From Vibrio astriarenae (GTDB lineage Bacteria; Pseudomonadota; Gammaproteobacteria; Enterobacterales; Vibrionaceae), in assembly GCF_010587385.1 (NCBI RefSeq), contig NZ_CP047475.1:1612001-1676000 (forward strand): a DNA stretch of 64,000 nucleotides. The letters run 5' to 3'. This document shows, one piece after another, positions 44,814 to 53,836 of the stretch. Positions within the stretch are counted from its first letter, which is position 1, and every line of letters starts with the position of its first letter. Made by a program: the position numbers and the translations under genes. Under the pieces are notes generated by a model. It saw only the letters and a list, made by a program, of their open reading frames with translations, was not told the origin of the DNA and did not search any database.

Positions 44814-47321
44814 ATGAATAGATTAAAACTTCTAACCTTGTGTAGTAGTGCTTTGTTCGTTACTCACGCATTTTCAGACATACTCATTACCGAAGTTGTA
44901 GAAGGAACTGGTTACCACAAAGCCATTGAAATCGGTAATACAGGTGACGTGCCAGTAAACCTTAATGGCTATCTGCTCCAGCTCAACGTCAACTTCGGTG
45001 GCACTTGGAGCGCCGACTACCCACTTGACGGTATCACTCTCGCCCCATTCGAAACATGGGTGGTAGGAAATGGAAATACCAATAATGACCAAGACTTCTT
45101 GAATCGTCTTGATGACATCAATAATAGCATTGCCAACTTCAACGGTGATGACCCCATTCGACTCACTTTAAATGGCGACGTTATCGACATGGTGGGCCCA
45201 GACCCAGAATTTAACGATCGCGAAAACTTCAATAAAGACATCACGCTTGTCCGCCGTATCTACGCACCCACGGCTGACTGGAACCAAGGACAATGGGAAG
45301 TTCGAGGAATGAATGACTGGAGTGACCTCGGTAACATCGACCAAGAAGGCACTGCCCCACTCCTTCCTGAGGGTATCCCAGCTACCATCATGGAACTCCA
45401 AGGAGAAGGCGCATGGTCTCCGTACACAGACCCTAGCAATGGCATCTTTGAGTCTGAAGACTATTTTGAAGTGACAGGTATTATCACTCATGTTCAACAA
45501 CAAAAACTAGGAAACGATCTGCTTGTTGGTTTCTTTATGCAAGACCAGTATGGCGATAATAATCCAAAAACATCAGACGGTATTTTCGTCAACGCGCAAC
45601 CAGGTAGTTTAGAAGTTGGTGATGAAGTCACCGTCGTAGGTAAAGTGTATGAGCATTACTACTGGACGCAACTCAATGCGGCTAATGTCGAAGCCACTGG
45701 CATAAAGAACATAACCATTGAGCCAACCACTGTTGTAAGCATCGATAGCGACCTCAATTTTGAGCAAACTCTAGAGCGCTATGAAGGTATGCTGGTTCAA
45801 GTGAACTCTGAAACAGATATGCGGGTCACTCGTACCTTTGGGTTCGACTACAGCTCATACCGCAACAATATGGTGCTTAGCTACCAAGACGTTAACTTCC
45901 ACCCCAATCAGTTCAACGTTCCACTGTCTGAAGGTGCATTAGAGCAAGATTCATTGAACAAAGACCGTCGTCTGTTCGTTGAGTCTCCGGTTAAAGCGGC
46001 TGACGGTGTTGTTCCGTGGTATGAGAACTTTGCTCAGGACAATGGCACGGGAGCCACTGACGATTACATTCGTGTCGGTGCCTCACTTTCAAGCGACGGG
46101 TTAACTGGGGTTATCGGTTACTCTTACAACGAATATCGTTTATACGTTCTTGAGCCAACCAGCGGTGAAGCATTTGATCACTCACAAACGCAACGACCTA
46201 CTCACCCAGAACTCATTGAGGGTGACATTACCGTCGCTAGCTTCAATGTTGAAAACTACTTTACCTCACCTTTTGGTGGACGTTCCAACCCACTTAACCA
46301 AAACCGCGGCGCTGAAACACTTGAAGAGTTTGAAAGACAAAAAAGTAAGATTGTCTCAGCATTAGTGGCGTTAGATGCTGATATCATTGGCTTGATTGAA
46401 ATAGAAAACAATGGCTTTGACGAAAGCTCTGCAATTTACGATCTTGTAGAAGCACTTAACAGCGCGTTACCTAAGAAAAAGCAATACCGCATCGCCAAAC
46501 AAAAGAAACTCGGTGGCGAAGGGTATGTAGGTACAGACGCGATAACAAATAAGATAATTTATCGTAAGAAAGCCGCTAAGGTGAAATCAATTGATGTTAT
46601 TGAAATGCCTCAACAGCACGTTCAATTAGACGATGGTAGCTTCAAGAGAGCCTATCAACGAGACGCTTTCACCGCCACATTTAAAGTGAAAGGGGCGAAG
46701 AAGCCACTCATTGTTTCCACCAACCACTTTAAGTCTAAAGGCTCTACCTGCTGGGAAGACGAACAAGGCGACCAACCAAACGACCCAGACTTACAAGGTA
46801 GTTGTGAACGCTTCCGAGTATCAGCCGCTTATCACTTGGCAGAAACACTTGGTTCGATGAAAGGCTACAAAATCATCATGGGTGATCTCAACAGCTATGG
46901 CTTAGAAGATCCTATGCTGGTCTTAACCAATCGCAAGGAAGCGCCAAAAGGTTATGAAACGCACGCAGCCCGCGATACATACATCGGAGGTGATGAAACC
47001 GATGGCAAACCGCTGCATGGTGAAAACGGCGCCTTGATTAAGAAGTCCTATGGGTACATCGATATTGTTGAATCAATAAAACCACACTCCTACAGCTATT
47101 CATACAACGACACCGTTGGTACCCTTGACTACGTGCTGGTTGATAAGCAATTAGAAAAGTTCGTTATTGATGCACAAGTATGGCCAATTAACGCGGTAGA
47201 ATCGACGTTGTTCGAATACTCAGACAAGTACAGCGGTGAACTACCTAAATACAGTGATGCATATCGTTCATCGGATCATGATCCAGCGATTGTGACATTC
47301 AAATTTGCTAAAGATAAGTAA
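44814..47321 (+). CDS. Secreted nuclease of the ExeM/NucH/Xds family
   Basis: Extracellular endonuclease-like protein of 835 residues. A signal peptide covers about residues 1-20. A lamin-tail domain follows (ITEVVEGTGYHKAIEIGNTG, to about 150), then an OB-fold YhcR-type domain near 195-310. The endonuclease/exonuclease/phosphatase domain occupies about 465-830 (VASFNVENYF, IGLIEIENNGFD, STNHFKSKGS, IMGDLNSY, LDYVLVD, SSDHDPAIV). Catalytic residues look intact. There is no GlyGly-CTERM sorting tail, unlike some relatives. In V. cholerae the related Xds degrades external DNA. AGGGAC precedes the ATG. Divergent from the 5'-nucleotidase, with a fitting joint role in scavenging DNA. Confidence 0.9.
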   Translation: MNRLKLLTLCSSALFVTHAFSDILITEVVEGTGYHKAIEIGNTGDVPVNLNGYLLQLNVNFGGTWSADYPLDGITLAPFETWVVGNGNTNNDQDFLNRLDDINNSIANFNGDDPIRLTLNGDVIDMVGPDPEFNDRENFNKDITLVRRIYAPTADWNQGQWEVRGMNDWSDLGNIDQEGTAPLLPEGIPATIMELQGEGAWSPYTDPSNGIFESEDYFEVTGIITHVQQQKLGNDLLVGFFMQDQYGDNNPKTSDGIFVNAQPGSLEVGDEVTVVGKVYEHYYWTQLNAANVEATGIKNITIEPTTVVSIDSDLNFEQTLERYEGMLVQVNSETDMRVTRTFGFDYSSYRNNMVLSYQDVNFHPNQFNVPLSEGALEQDSLNKDRRLFVESPVKAADGVVPWYENFAQDNGTGATDDYIRVGASLSSDGLTGVIGYSYNEYRLYVLEPTSGEAFDHSQTQRPTHPELIEGDITVASFNVENYFTSPFGGRSNPLNQNRGAETLEEFERQKSKIVSALVALDADIIGLIEIENNGFDESSAIYDLVEALNSALPKKKQYRIAKQKKLGGEGYVGTDAITNKIIYRKKAAKVKSIDVIEMPQQHVQLDDGSFKRAYQRDAFTATFKVKGAKKPLIVSTNHFKSKGSTCWEDEQGDQPNDPDLQGSCERFRVSAAYHLAETLGSMKGYKIIMGDLNSYGLEDPMLVLTNRKEAPKGYETHAARDTYIGGDETDGKPLHGENGALIKKSYGYIDIVESIKPHSYSYSYNDTVGTLDYVLVDKQLEKFVIDAQVWPINAVESTLFEYSDKYSGELPKYSDAYRSSDHDPAIVTFKFAKDK

Positions 47322-47346
47322 CCCAAACTAATTCGGACACATCCAC

Positions 47347-47955
47347 TTACAGCGAGCCAGTCGGCTCGCTTTTTAAATTATCATGCGCATCAGCAAGGTG
47401 CAGCAATGGCCACTGCTTTAACCATCCCTTCTGGGTGAGGCGTGATTCAAACACTTCAAATGTACGTTTTGCGTTGTGGGTCAACTGACTTTCGAATAAA
47501 GAATGAAATCCAAAAGCCGAAATACATTCGATTTCAGATTTGTACAACATTCTTACAGCGACAGCAGTCTCTTTTTCTGGCCAGTAGCTCATTGCGTCTA
47601 GTGAGTTATTGTAAGGAGCATCGCCATTACGCTCATTCATCCTCGCTTGATTTCTCACTTGCCAATTAACATTAGGCATGAGTGCTTTCAGATGCTTCTC
47701 ATAAGTCGACTCTGAGTCTGTCTCATTCGTGTCAAAGTAAATAACATCGACATCGTTAAGCGCCGTCGGCTCATTGTAGTTATGCAGAAAATCCCATACT
47801 AAATTTCTAACAAACCCAGCCGCGATGTAGCAATCGGGTAAACCCAGATGATACACATGATATAGGGCTTCTAATCGCAATCTATCTTTACGAATGAGTT
47901 TAATGATTTGCTTAGAGTAATAGTCGTCGCGGTGAGATTCTTTTGAATAAGTCAT
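47347..47955 (-). CDS. DUF925-type nucleotidyltransferase family protein
   Basis: Protein of 202 residues. The N-terminal GFVRNLVWDFLHNY and the acidic pair in LNDVDVIYFDTNETDS resemble the minimal nucleotidyltransferase fold of the DUF925 family (often annotated nitrate reductase-linked or YiaC-like without evidence). I chose ATG 47955. The upstream ATG at 47982 lies in the tip of a strong hairpin and lacks a ribosome site. The last codons overlap the terminator of the convergent nuclease. Likely the third gene of a small operon with the two membrane proteins upstream. Substrate unknown. Confidence 0.75.
   Translation of the reverse strand: MTYSKESHRDDYYSKQIIKLIRKDRLRLEALYHVYHLGLPDCYIAAGFVRNLVWDFLHNYNEPTALNDVDVIYFDTNETDSESTYEKHLKALMPNVNWQVRNQARMNERNGDAPYNNSLDAMSYWPEKETAVAVRMLYKSEIECISAFGFHSLFESQLTHNAKRTFEVFESRLTQKGWLKQWPLLHLADAHDNLKSEPTGSL
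47351..47374 (+). terminator. Terminator of the secreted nuclease gene
   Basis: AGCGAGCC-agtc-GGCTCGCT followed by TTTT. It lies 30 bp after the nuclease stop and overlaps the 3' end of the convergent nucleotidyltransferase gene. Confidence 0.88.
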
Positions 47956-47966
47956 AATTGGAGGGT

Positions 47967-47999
47967 CCAGCTTCAACCGCATAATGCGATTGAAGCTGG
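47967..47999 (-). other. Long intercistronic hairpin
   Basis: Two 16-base arms (47967-47982 and 47984-47999) pair along their full length, with one G-U wobble in the minus-strand RNA. It lies directly after the coiled-coil gene stop and before the nucleotidyltransferase start. No T run follows, so it more likely stabilises the upstream message or limits readthrough. Confidence 0.7.
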
Positions 48000-48006
48000 T
48001 TATTGA

Positions 48007-48744
48007 TTACTTGACGCCAATCTTTTTGGCAATAGCCTCAATCTCTTTGAGATCCATGCGGTGAACTTGAATCATTTGATTGATTTGACTTAAACGACTA
48101 CTCGCTTCGTCTTGGCGATCACACGCGTCCGATTTCGCATCCCAACTTGTGCCCTCCAAAAATAGGTCACAGTCTTTCTTTAAACGGTCAATCGTAGGAA
48201 TGAGCTCATCACGCTGATCTTCTAGTTTTGCCAACTCAGATTTCACCGTAAGCTCACGTTGAAATAGCTCTCGGGAACGCTCAAGCATCACCACTTGCAT
48301 ATCAGATTGGCGATTAAGCTGCTCATTCGCTTGGTTTGAGGTCGCCAAGCTTTGCTGCTTTTCTTCAAGCTCGGTTCTTAGCGTTTCGTTTTGTTTGTTC
48401 AGCGCTGCGATGCGTCTATCACGGTCGGCGATTTCGCTGTCGTATGTGGCAATTTGCTCTTCCATTGCAACGTTGAGCTGTTCTTCAACTTCAGTATCTA
48501 AACTTGCCGTTCTGCGTTCGACGGACAAAGCAAGCTCAGCTTTTTCATCGAGCAGATCTTGGTAGCGCACTTCTAAGGCATCGTAAGTCTCTTGCCAGCG
48601 ACTTGCTGTGCTCGCAGAACCAATCACACCACCAAGAGCGGCGCCAAGCACAACGGCAAGCACAATGTACAGTCGTGTTTTGTTGTCTTTTTCTTCAATG
48701 ACAACCACATTCTCTTCTTCACTACTTTCAGGTCGTTTATCCAC
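48007..48744 (-). CDS. Single-pass membrane protein with long coiled coil
   Basis: Protein of about 245 residues, family not recognised. A short acidic N-terminus is followed by one membrane segment (LYIVLAVVLGAALGGVIGS, about residues 25-45), then 150 residues of heptad-rich coiled coil (for example RDRRIAALNKQNETLRTELE). A small cysteine-bearing region (KKDCDLFLEGTSWDAKSDACD) and a last helix follow. The frame opens at TTG 48756, but GTG 48744 has GGAG six bases before it and is preferred. It follows the small membrane protein gene by a few bases. A role as a scaffold in the envelope is an inference. Confidence 0.65.
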   Translation of the reverse strand: MDKRPESSEEENVVVIEEKDNKTRLYIVLAVVLGAALGGVIGSASTASRWQETYDALEVRYQDLLDEKAELALSVERRTASLDTEVEEQLNVAMEEQIATYDSEIADRDRRIAALNKQNETLRTELEEKQQSLATSNQANEQLNRQSDMQVVMLERSRELFQRELTVKSELAKLEDQRDELIPTIDRLKKDCDLFLEGTSWDAKSDACDRQDEASSRLSQINQMIQVHRMDLKEIEAIAKKIGVK

Positions 48745-48760
48745 GACTTTCTCCAACCGC

Positions 48761-48985
48761 TTATCGAGCTAATTCGGTAATCATAACGCCAGCGGCATAA
48801 ACAAGAAAAGCGCCAACCACTGATATAACGACAATCTTTTGTAATTTTTCATTGGTTCTGTAGCGAATGAGCAAGAATGCAATCACAATCAAAGCAACAA
48901 TCGAGATCAGTCTAATCATATTGGTTTGCCCCACTTTATCCTTGATGCCACTATCATATTGATATCTGGTCACTTCATCGTTCAT
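48761..48985 (-). CDS. Small two-segment membrane protein
   Basis: Protein of up to 74 residues with two hydrophobic segments (IRLISIVALIVIAFLLI and IVVISVVGAFLVYAAGVMI). Neither the ATG at 48985 nor the internal ATG at 48919 has a strong ribosome site, and the internal one would start right at the first segment. It lies directly before the coiled-coil gene, so the two probably work together. Family not recognised. Confidence 0.55.
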   Translation of the reverse strand: MNDEVTRYQYDSGIKDKVGQTNMIRLISIVALIVIAFLLIRYRTNEKLQKIVVISVVGAFLVYAAGVMITELAR

Positions 48986-49317
48986 CGTAACCCAAAACGC
49001 TGCAAGTTTCAGTCAGTTCTTGGTAAAGCGACAAAGATAAAAAGTAAGCAGACATTAACCGTTCACTATTTTTTATACGTTCATAATTCTTATATTCATC
49101 AATTACTTGAAGCACGCAAATTACCAATATTTTCATGTGTAACTTCGCGATTTCGCCCAGATATTTGTTCATTTTACAATCACTTGGTGTAATTAACTGA
49201 CTAATTGATATAAATCAGGTTGATTGTTTAGATTTTTTTGTTAAATTACCGCCATCTTGCTGACCAACAGCAAGCTAGTTTACTCAACACAACGAGTAAA
49301 CGTTCCGATGAAAACTT
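48986..49317. other. Intergenic region before the riboswitch
   Basis: About 330 bp of AT-rich sequence between the small membrane protein gene and the glycine riboswitch. It must contain the promoter of the riboswitch transcript. I see no convincing -35/-10 pair or other element that I could place with confidence. Confidence 0.4.
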
Positions 49318-49491
49318 ACAGGAGAGAGGCGTACCCTAGAGCATGCCCGCCGAAGAATTAACTATTTCAGGCAAAAGGACTGTTAGTTGGAGGAACCTCT
49401 GGAGAGAGCCGTACTACTTTGTTGTAGCAATCGGCCGCCGAAGGAGCAAGCCTACGTATGTAGGTGAAACTCTCAGGCAAAAGGACAGAGG
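49318..49491 (+). promoter_or_regulatory. Tandem glycine riboswitch
   Basis: Two glycine aptamers lie in series. The first runs from ACAG at 49318 to CTGT at 49383, with GGAGAGAG, GCCGAAG and CAGGCAAAAGGAC core motifs. The second runs from CCTCTG at 49396 to CAGAGG at 49491, with GGAGAGAG, CCGCCGAAGGAGCAA and CTCAGGCAAAAGGACAG. The short linker is typical of the cooperative Vibrio tandem form. It lies about 140 nt before the symporter start. In the minus direction of the platform, GAGTGAAA at 49491-49498 can pair with TTTCACTC at 49587-49594. Confidence 0.96.
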
Positions 49492-49633
49492 AGTGAAAAT
49501 TTGACACAAGTTTCTTTTGCCTACGCGTTTATCTGTGTTGGCTTAGAGTCGTTGTATTTGCGTTGATCTCACCTAGCTCAAGCACCTTTCACTCTTCTCC
49601 TTAGTTACGTTTTATCTATTAAGGGGAATCATA

Positions 49634-51001
49634 ATGACCACACTACAATCTGTTTTAGAATCCATCGACAACCTCGTTTGGGGACCACCACTACTTATCT
49701 TACTGGTTGGTACCGGTATTTACTTCACTTTTCGCCTTGGCCTTTTGCAGTTCCGTCACTTGCCTACGGCTCTAAAATACGTTTTCAGTAAATCTTCCGG
49801 CAAAGAAGGCGATGTGTCACCGTTCGCCGCACTCTGTACTGCTCTGTCTGCCACTATCGGTACGGGAAATATCGTAGGTGTTGCTACCGCAATTAAGTTG
49901 GGTGGTCCAGGCGCCCTGTTTTGGATGTGGCTTGCTGCCCTATTTGGTATGGCAACTAAGTACGCCGAGTGTCTATTAGCGGTCAAATATCGTCAAGTTG
50001 ACTCAAAAGGCCAGATGGTTGGCGGTCCTATGTACTACTTAAAGTACGGTGTTGGCTCAAATGTACTTGCGGTTATTTTTGCGGTGTTTGCATTGGGCGT
50101 TGCTCTACTCGGTATCGGTACCTTCCCACAAGTCAACGCCATCTTGGACGCGACTCAAATATCATTTGGTATCGACCGTGAAATTACTGCGGTTGTGCTT
50201 ACTATCCTTGTAGCTTGCGTTACCTTGGGTGGTATCCAATCTATCGCCAAAGTCGCAGGTAAAATCGTCCCTTCAATGGCAGCGCTTTACATTGTCTCTT
50301 GTTTAGCGGTTATCTTAATGAATGCTGAACACTTAGTGGATGCTCTGACACTGGTCGTGACGTCTGCGTTCACTCCAACTGCAGCCAGTGGTGGCTTCTT
50401 GGGCGCAAGCATTATGCTAGCCATTCAGTCAGGTATCGCTCGCGGTGTGTTCTCTAATGAGGCTGGTCTAGGTAGTGCGCCTATCGCAGCAGCATCTGCA
50501 AAAACCGACTCTTGTGTACGCCAAGGTCTTATCTCAATGACGGGTACGTTTTTCGATACCATCATCATTTGTACCATGACTGGTTTAGCATTAATCCTAA
50601 CTGGCGCTTGGCAAAGTGACTTTGCTGGTGCAGCGATGACAACTCACGCATTCGCTACCGGTTTAAATGCGGATACGCTTGGTCCAATGTTGGTTTCCAT
50701 TGGTTTGATTTTCTTTGCCTTCACAACGATTTTAGGCTGGAACTACTATGGTGAGCGCTGTGTGGTGTTCCTGTTTGGTACAAAAGGGATTCTGCCATAC
50801 AAAGTCGTCTTCCTGGCACTGGTTGCATCAGGCGCGTTCTTACACTTAGATATGATTTGGCTTATTGCGGATATCGTTAACGGTCTAATGGCCATTCCTA
50901 ACCTGATTGGTTTGATTCTTTTGCGTCAGGTAGTCATTGAAGAAACTAAGTTGTTCTTTAGCACTGCAAAAACAGCAAACGTAAACGAATCACTCGCTTA
51001 A
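49634..51001 (+). CDS. Sodium:alanine/glycine symporter (AGCS family)
   Basis: Inner-membrane symporter of 455 residues with about eleven segments. The AGCS hallmarks are present: LCTALSATIGTGNIVGVATAI and GGPGALFWMWLAALFGMATKYAE in the first third, then RGVFSNEAGLGSAPIAAASA. These proteins import small amino acids, chiefly alanine and glycine, with sodium. The glycine riboswitch directly upstream ties its expression to glycine level, so glycine is a likely substrate. AAGGGG lies 8 nt before the ATG. A strong terminator follows. Confidence 0.96.
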   Translation: MTTLQSVLESIDNLVWGPPLLILLVGTGIYFTFRLGLLQFRHLPTALKYVFSKSSGKEGDVSPFAALCTALSATIGTGNIVGVATAIKLGGPGALFWMWLAALFGMATKYAECLLAVKYRQVDSKGQMVGGPMYYLKYGVGSNVLAVIFAVFALGVALLGIGTFPQVNAILDATQISFGIDREITAVVLTILVACVTLGGIQSIAKVAGKIVPSMAALYIVSCLAVILMNAEHLVDALTLVVTSAFTPTAASGGFLGASIMLAIQSGIARGVFSNEAGLGSAPIAAASAKTDSCVRQGLISMTGTFFDTIIICTMTGLALILTGAWQSDFAGAAMTTHAFATGLNADTLGPMLVSIGLIFFAFTTILGWNYYGERCVVFLFGTKGILPYKVVFLALVASGAFLHLDMIWLIADIVNGLMAIPNLIGLILLRQVVIEETKLFFSTAKTANVNESLA

Positions 51002-51028
51002 TCACTGACTTAAACATAACCCTTTCCA

Positions 51029-51060
51029 ACACCCTCGAGCTTTGGCTCGAGGGTGTTTTT
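51029..51060 (+). terminator. Terminator of the AGCS symporter gene
   Basis: ACACCCTCGAG (51029-51039) pairs with CTCGAGGGTGT (51046-51056), followed by TTTT. It lies about 27 bp after the stop. Confidence 0.92.
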
Positions 51061-51118
51061 GTTTCACGCCAACTTCTTTTTCGCCCTGCTTTAGTTACCT
51101 AAATCTCGGTATCCCTCA

Positions 51119-51136
51119 CTGTCTTTATTCCGTCAT
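51119..51136 (+). promoter_or_regulatory. Candidate PhoB box before phnD
   Basis: CTGTCTTTATTCCGTCAT holds two 7-base half-sites (CTGTCTT and CCGTCAT) whose starts are 11 bp apart, the period of PhoB direct repeats. It differs from CTGTCAT-nnnn-CTGTCAT at two half-site positions. TAATAC at 51155-51160, 18 bp beyond, is a reasonable -10. The position 64 bp before phnD suits activation at low phosphate. Confidence 0.65.
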
Positions 51137-51199
51137 ATTTTTGCGAACTTAGTGTAATACGAGCCATTTATTTTATGCCCAACTTTTCAGTAAATCTAA

Positions 51200-52150
51200 A
51201 TGAGTATCAAGATGAAACTTATCAAATCAGCAGTTGCTGCCGCATTAGTGATGTCATTCAATACCGTAGCAATGGATGCACGCTACGAAGATCGCACGGG
51301 TAACCTAGTTGCAGACTTACCAGCAGCCGAGTCTGAGTGGAACGACCCATCAACACTTATCTTCGCTTACACGCCAGTAGAAGATCCAGCAGTATACGCG
51401 GACGTTTGGAGTGAATTTCTAGCTCACCTAGAAGAGAAAACGGGCAAAAACGTACGTTTCTTTCCAGTGCAAAACAACGCAGCTCAGATTGAAGCAATGC
51501 GTTCAGGTCGTCTGCATATTGCTGGTTTCAACACTGGCTCTACTCCTCTTGCAGTTAACTGTGCAGGTTTCAACCCATTCACAATCATGGCTGGTGAAGA
51601 TGGCTCTTTCGGTTACGAAATGGAAATCATCACTCACCCAGAATCTGGTATCAACAAAGTTGAAGACCTAAAAGGTAAGCAGCTCGCGTTCACCTCTCAA
51701 ACGTCAAACTCTGGCTTTAAAGCACCTTCTGCAATTCTTGACGCTGAATACGGACTAAAGCCTGAAGCAGATTTCAACCCTGCATTCTCTGGCGCACATG
51801 ACAACTCAATCCTTGGTGTTGCACACAAAGACTACGATGCAGCAGCAGTAGCAAACTCAGTACTTACTCGCATGCTAGACCGCGATGTAGTGAAAGAAGA
51901 CTCAATTAAGACTATCTACAAGTCACAAACTTTCCCTACTACCGCTTACGGCTATGCACACAACCTTCACCCAGATCTACAAGCAAACATCAAAGAAGCC
52001 TTTTTCTCGTTTGATTGGGAAGGCACAAAGCTAAAGGAAGAGTTTGAACGTAACGGTGAGTCTCAGTTCATTCCAATCACTTACCAAGAACATTGGGAAG
52101 TCATTCGTACAATCGATACGGCAACGAACGTTTCTTATACTTGTAGCTAA
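51200..52150 (+). CDS. phnD: PhnD-type phosphonate/phosphite-binding periplasmic protein
   Basis: Substrate-binding protein of 316 residues for an ABC importer. A signal peptide covers about residues 5-25 (LIKSAVAAALVMSFNTVA). The PhnD fold is shown by FAYTPVEDPAVYADVWSEFLAHLEEKTG, RSGRLHIAGFNTGSTPLAVNC and LAFTSQTSNSGFKAPSAIL. The ATG at 51200 or the one at 51212 could be used. A PhoB box lies upstream and phnC downstream, after a hairpin at 52176-52200. No phosphonate lyase or phosphite oxidase gene lies in the window. The substrate could be a phosphonate, phosphite or phosphate ester. Confidence 0.9.
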   Translation: MSIKMKLIKSAVAAALVMSFNTVAMDARYEDRTGNLVADLPAAESEWNDPSTLIFAYTPVEDPAVYADVWSEFLAHLEEKTGKNVRFFPVQNNAAQIEAMRSGRLHIAGFNTGSTPLAVNCAGFNPFTIMAGEDGSFGYEMEIITHPESGINKVEDLKGKQLAFTSQTSNSGFKAPSAILDAEYGLKPEADFNPAFSGAHDNSILGVAHKDYDAAAVANSVLTRMLDRDVVKEDSIKTIYKSQTFPTTAYGYAHNLHPDLQANIKEAFFSFDWEGTKLKEEFERNGESQFIPITYQEHWEVIRTIDTATNVSYTCS

Positions 52151-52175
52151 GCCTCTTCTCTCTTAGCCACAACTA

Positions 52176-52200
52176 GAAGGAGCAGCATCGCTGCTCCTTC
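52176..52200 (+). other. Intercistronic hairpin after phnD
   Basis: An 11-bp perfect stem GAAGGAGCAGC / GCTGCTCCTTC around a short loop. No T run follows. Such hairpins commonly stabilise the message for the abundant binding protein and reduce expression of the downstream transporter genes. Confidence 0.75.
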
Positions 52201-52235
52201 GCTTTCAGTAACATCTTCTACACCTAAGGTAAACC

Positions 52236-53039
52236 ATGTCCACACTGACACTTAAAGGCTTAACCAAGCATTACTCAAACTCTGATAAGGCACTTACTGA
52301 TGTAAACCTGTCAATTCAAGCTGGTGAGGTGGTGGGACTTATCGGCCCTTCTGGCGCTGGTAAATCAACCCTGATTCGCTGTATCAACCGTCTTACTGAA
52401 CCGACATCAGGTGAAGTTCTATTTCAGGGTAATGACCTTACCCAATTATCAAAAGGTCAACTAAAACAAGCACGTCGCCAAATCGGTATGATCTTCCAAG
52501 AGTACGCTCTTATTGAGCGCCTAACCGTCATGGAAAACGTGTTATCCGGGCGCTTAGGTTATGTCCCTTTCTGGCGCAGCTTCTTAAGAAAGTACCCAAG
52601 TCACGACATTCAAAACGCATTCGCTCTGCTTGAGCGTGTGGATTTATATAAACATGCCAACAAGCGCGCTGACGCCCTTTCTGGTGGACAACGTCAACGT
52701 GTGGGTATCGCACGTGCGCTTGCTCAGCAGCCATCGTTGTTGCTCATCGACGAACCTACAGCGGCACTTGATCCGAAAACGGCACGCCAAATCATGCGTC
52801 TTATTACCGAAATTTGTCGCGAGCACCAACTCCCAGCCATCATTAATATTCACGATGTTAATCTCGCTACACAGTTTGTTGACCGAATTGTCGGCTTAAA
52901 CAGTGGCGAAGTCGTATTCGATGGCACACCTGAAGAGCTCGACGAAACTGCACTAACCACCATTTATGGTGAAGAAGACTGGAATGCGACGTCTCATGAA
53001 GACACTCAAGATGTTGAGCTAGAGCCGGAGTTTGCATAA
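52236..53039 (+). CDS. phnC: PhnC-type phosphonate ABC transporter ATPase
   Basis: ATPase subunit of 267 residues. Walker A is GPSGAGKST, the signature is LSGGQRQR, Walker B is LLLIDEPTA, and the H-loop is INIHD. It is typical of PhnC, including [19 protein letters not shown] with the Q-loop. Its stop shares one base with the phnE start (TAATG). Third element of the PhoB-controlled operon after the hairpin. Confidence 0.93.
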   Translation: MSTLTLKGLTKHYSNSDKALTDVNLSIQAGEVVGLIGPSGAGKSTLIRCINRLTEPTSGEVLFQGNDLTQLSKGQLKQARRQIGMIFQEYALIERLTVMENVLSGRLGYVPFWRSFLRKYPSHDIQNAFALLERVDLYKHANKRADALSGGQRQRVGIARALAQQPSLLLIDEPTAALDPKTARQIMRLITEICREHQLPAIINIHDVNLATQFVDRIVGLNSGEVVFDGTPEELDETALTTIYGEEDWNATSHEDTQDVELEPEFA

Positions 53040-53836
53040 TGAGTCACTACCCTTCTACCTGGAAGAAGCCACCTCTAATTCAAAACCCTTGGGTAAGAAA
53101 TGGTATTTGGATTGCTGTTGCTGTGTATCTCTATGCGGCAACTCAATCGATTGAAATTAATTGGACGCGAATTTATGAAGGTTCAGAGCGCGGCCTTAAC
53201 TTCATCTTGGCCTTTATGAATCCTGACTTTACTGGTCGATGGAACAATATTTCGCAGGGCCTGGTTGAAAGTTTAACCATGACGATGACGTCTACCGTCG
53301 CTGGTATCATCCTGTCGATTCCATTTGGTTTGGGTGCGGCAAAGAACCTTGCACCTAAGCCCGTCTACTATTTCTGTCGTAGCTTTGTAGCGGTTGCTCG
53401 TAGCTTGCAAGAGATCATCATCGCTATTTTGTGTGTCGCTCTGTTTGGTTTTGGTACCTTCGCTGGCTTCGTAACACTAACCATCGCGACGATCGGCTTT
53501 CTAGCCAAGCTTTTCGCTGATGAAATTGAAGCGCTCGACCCTGCTCCTCTGACTGCAATGAAAGCATCAGGTGCAAGCTGGTTGCAACAAGTGAACTATG
53601 CTATTCAACCACAAGTGATGCCTCGTATTATCGGACTTTGTTTATACCGTTTTGATATCAACTTCCGTGAGTCAGCCGTGATCGGTATCGTTGGTGCCGG
53701 CGGTATTGGTGCAACACTCAACACCGCAATGGATCGCTATGAATACAGTGCTGCTGCTGCCATTTTGATGATCATCATTGCCATTGTTATGGCCGCTGAA
53801 TTTACTTCTACACAAATCAGAAAAGGCATTCGTTAA
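53039..53836 (+). CDS. phnE: PhnE-type phosphonate ABC transporter permease (first)
   Basis: Membrane permease of 265 residues with about six segments. The PhnE signature is the loop VARSLQEIIIAILCVALFG and the coupling-helix region MKASGASWLQQVNYAIQPQVMPRIIGLCLYRFDINFRESAVIGIVGAGGIG (split across residues 180-230). It overlaps phnC and the second permease by one base each. The two permeases probably form a heterodimer. Confidence 0.92.
   Translation: MSHYPSTWKKPPLIQNPWVRNGIWIAVAVYLYAATQSIEINWTRIYEGSERGLNFILAFMNPDFTGRWNNISQGLVESLTMTMTSTVAGIILSIPFGLGAAKNLAPKPVYYFCRSFVAVARSLQEIIIAILCVALFGFGTFAGFVTLTIATIGFLAKLFADEIEALDPAPLTAMKASGASWLQQVNYAIQPQVMPRIIGLCLYRFDINFRESAVIGIVGAGGIGATLNTAMDRYEYSAAAAILMIIIAIVMAAEFTSTQIRKGIR

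Noticed and set aside
48975..49172. A 65-codon minus-strand frame just upstream of the small membrane protein gene.
   Set aside because: No ribosome site, overlaps the next gene, AT-rich with no recognisable segment.
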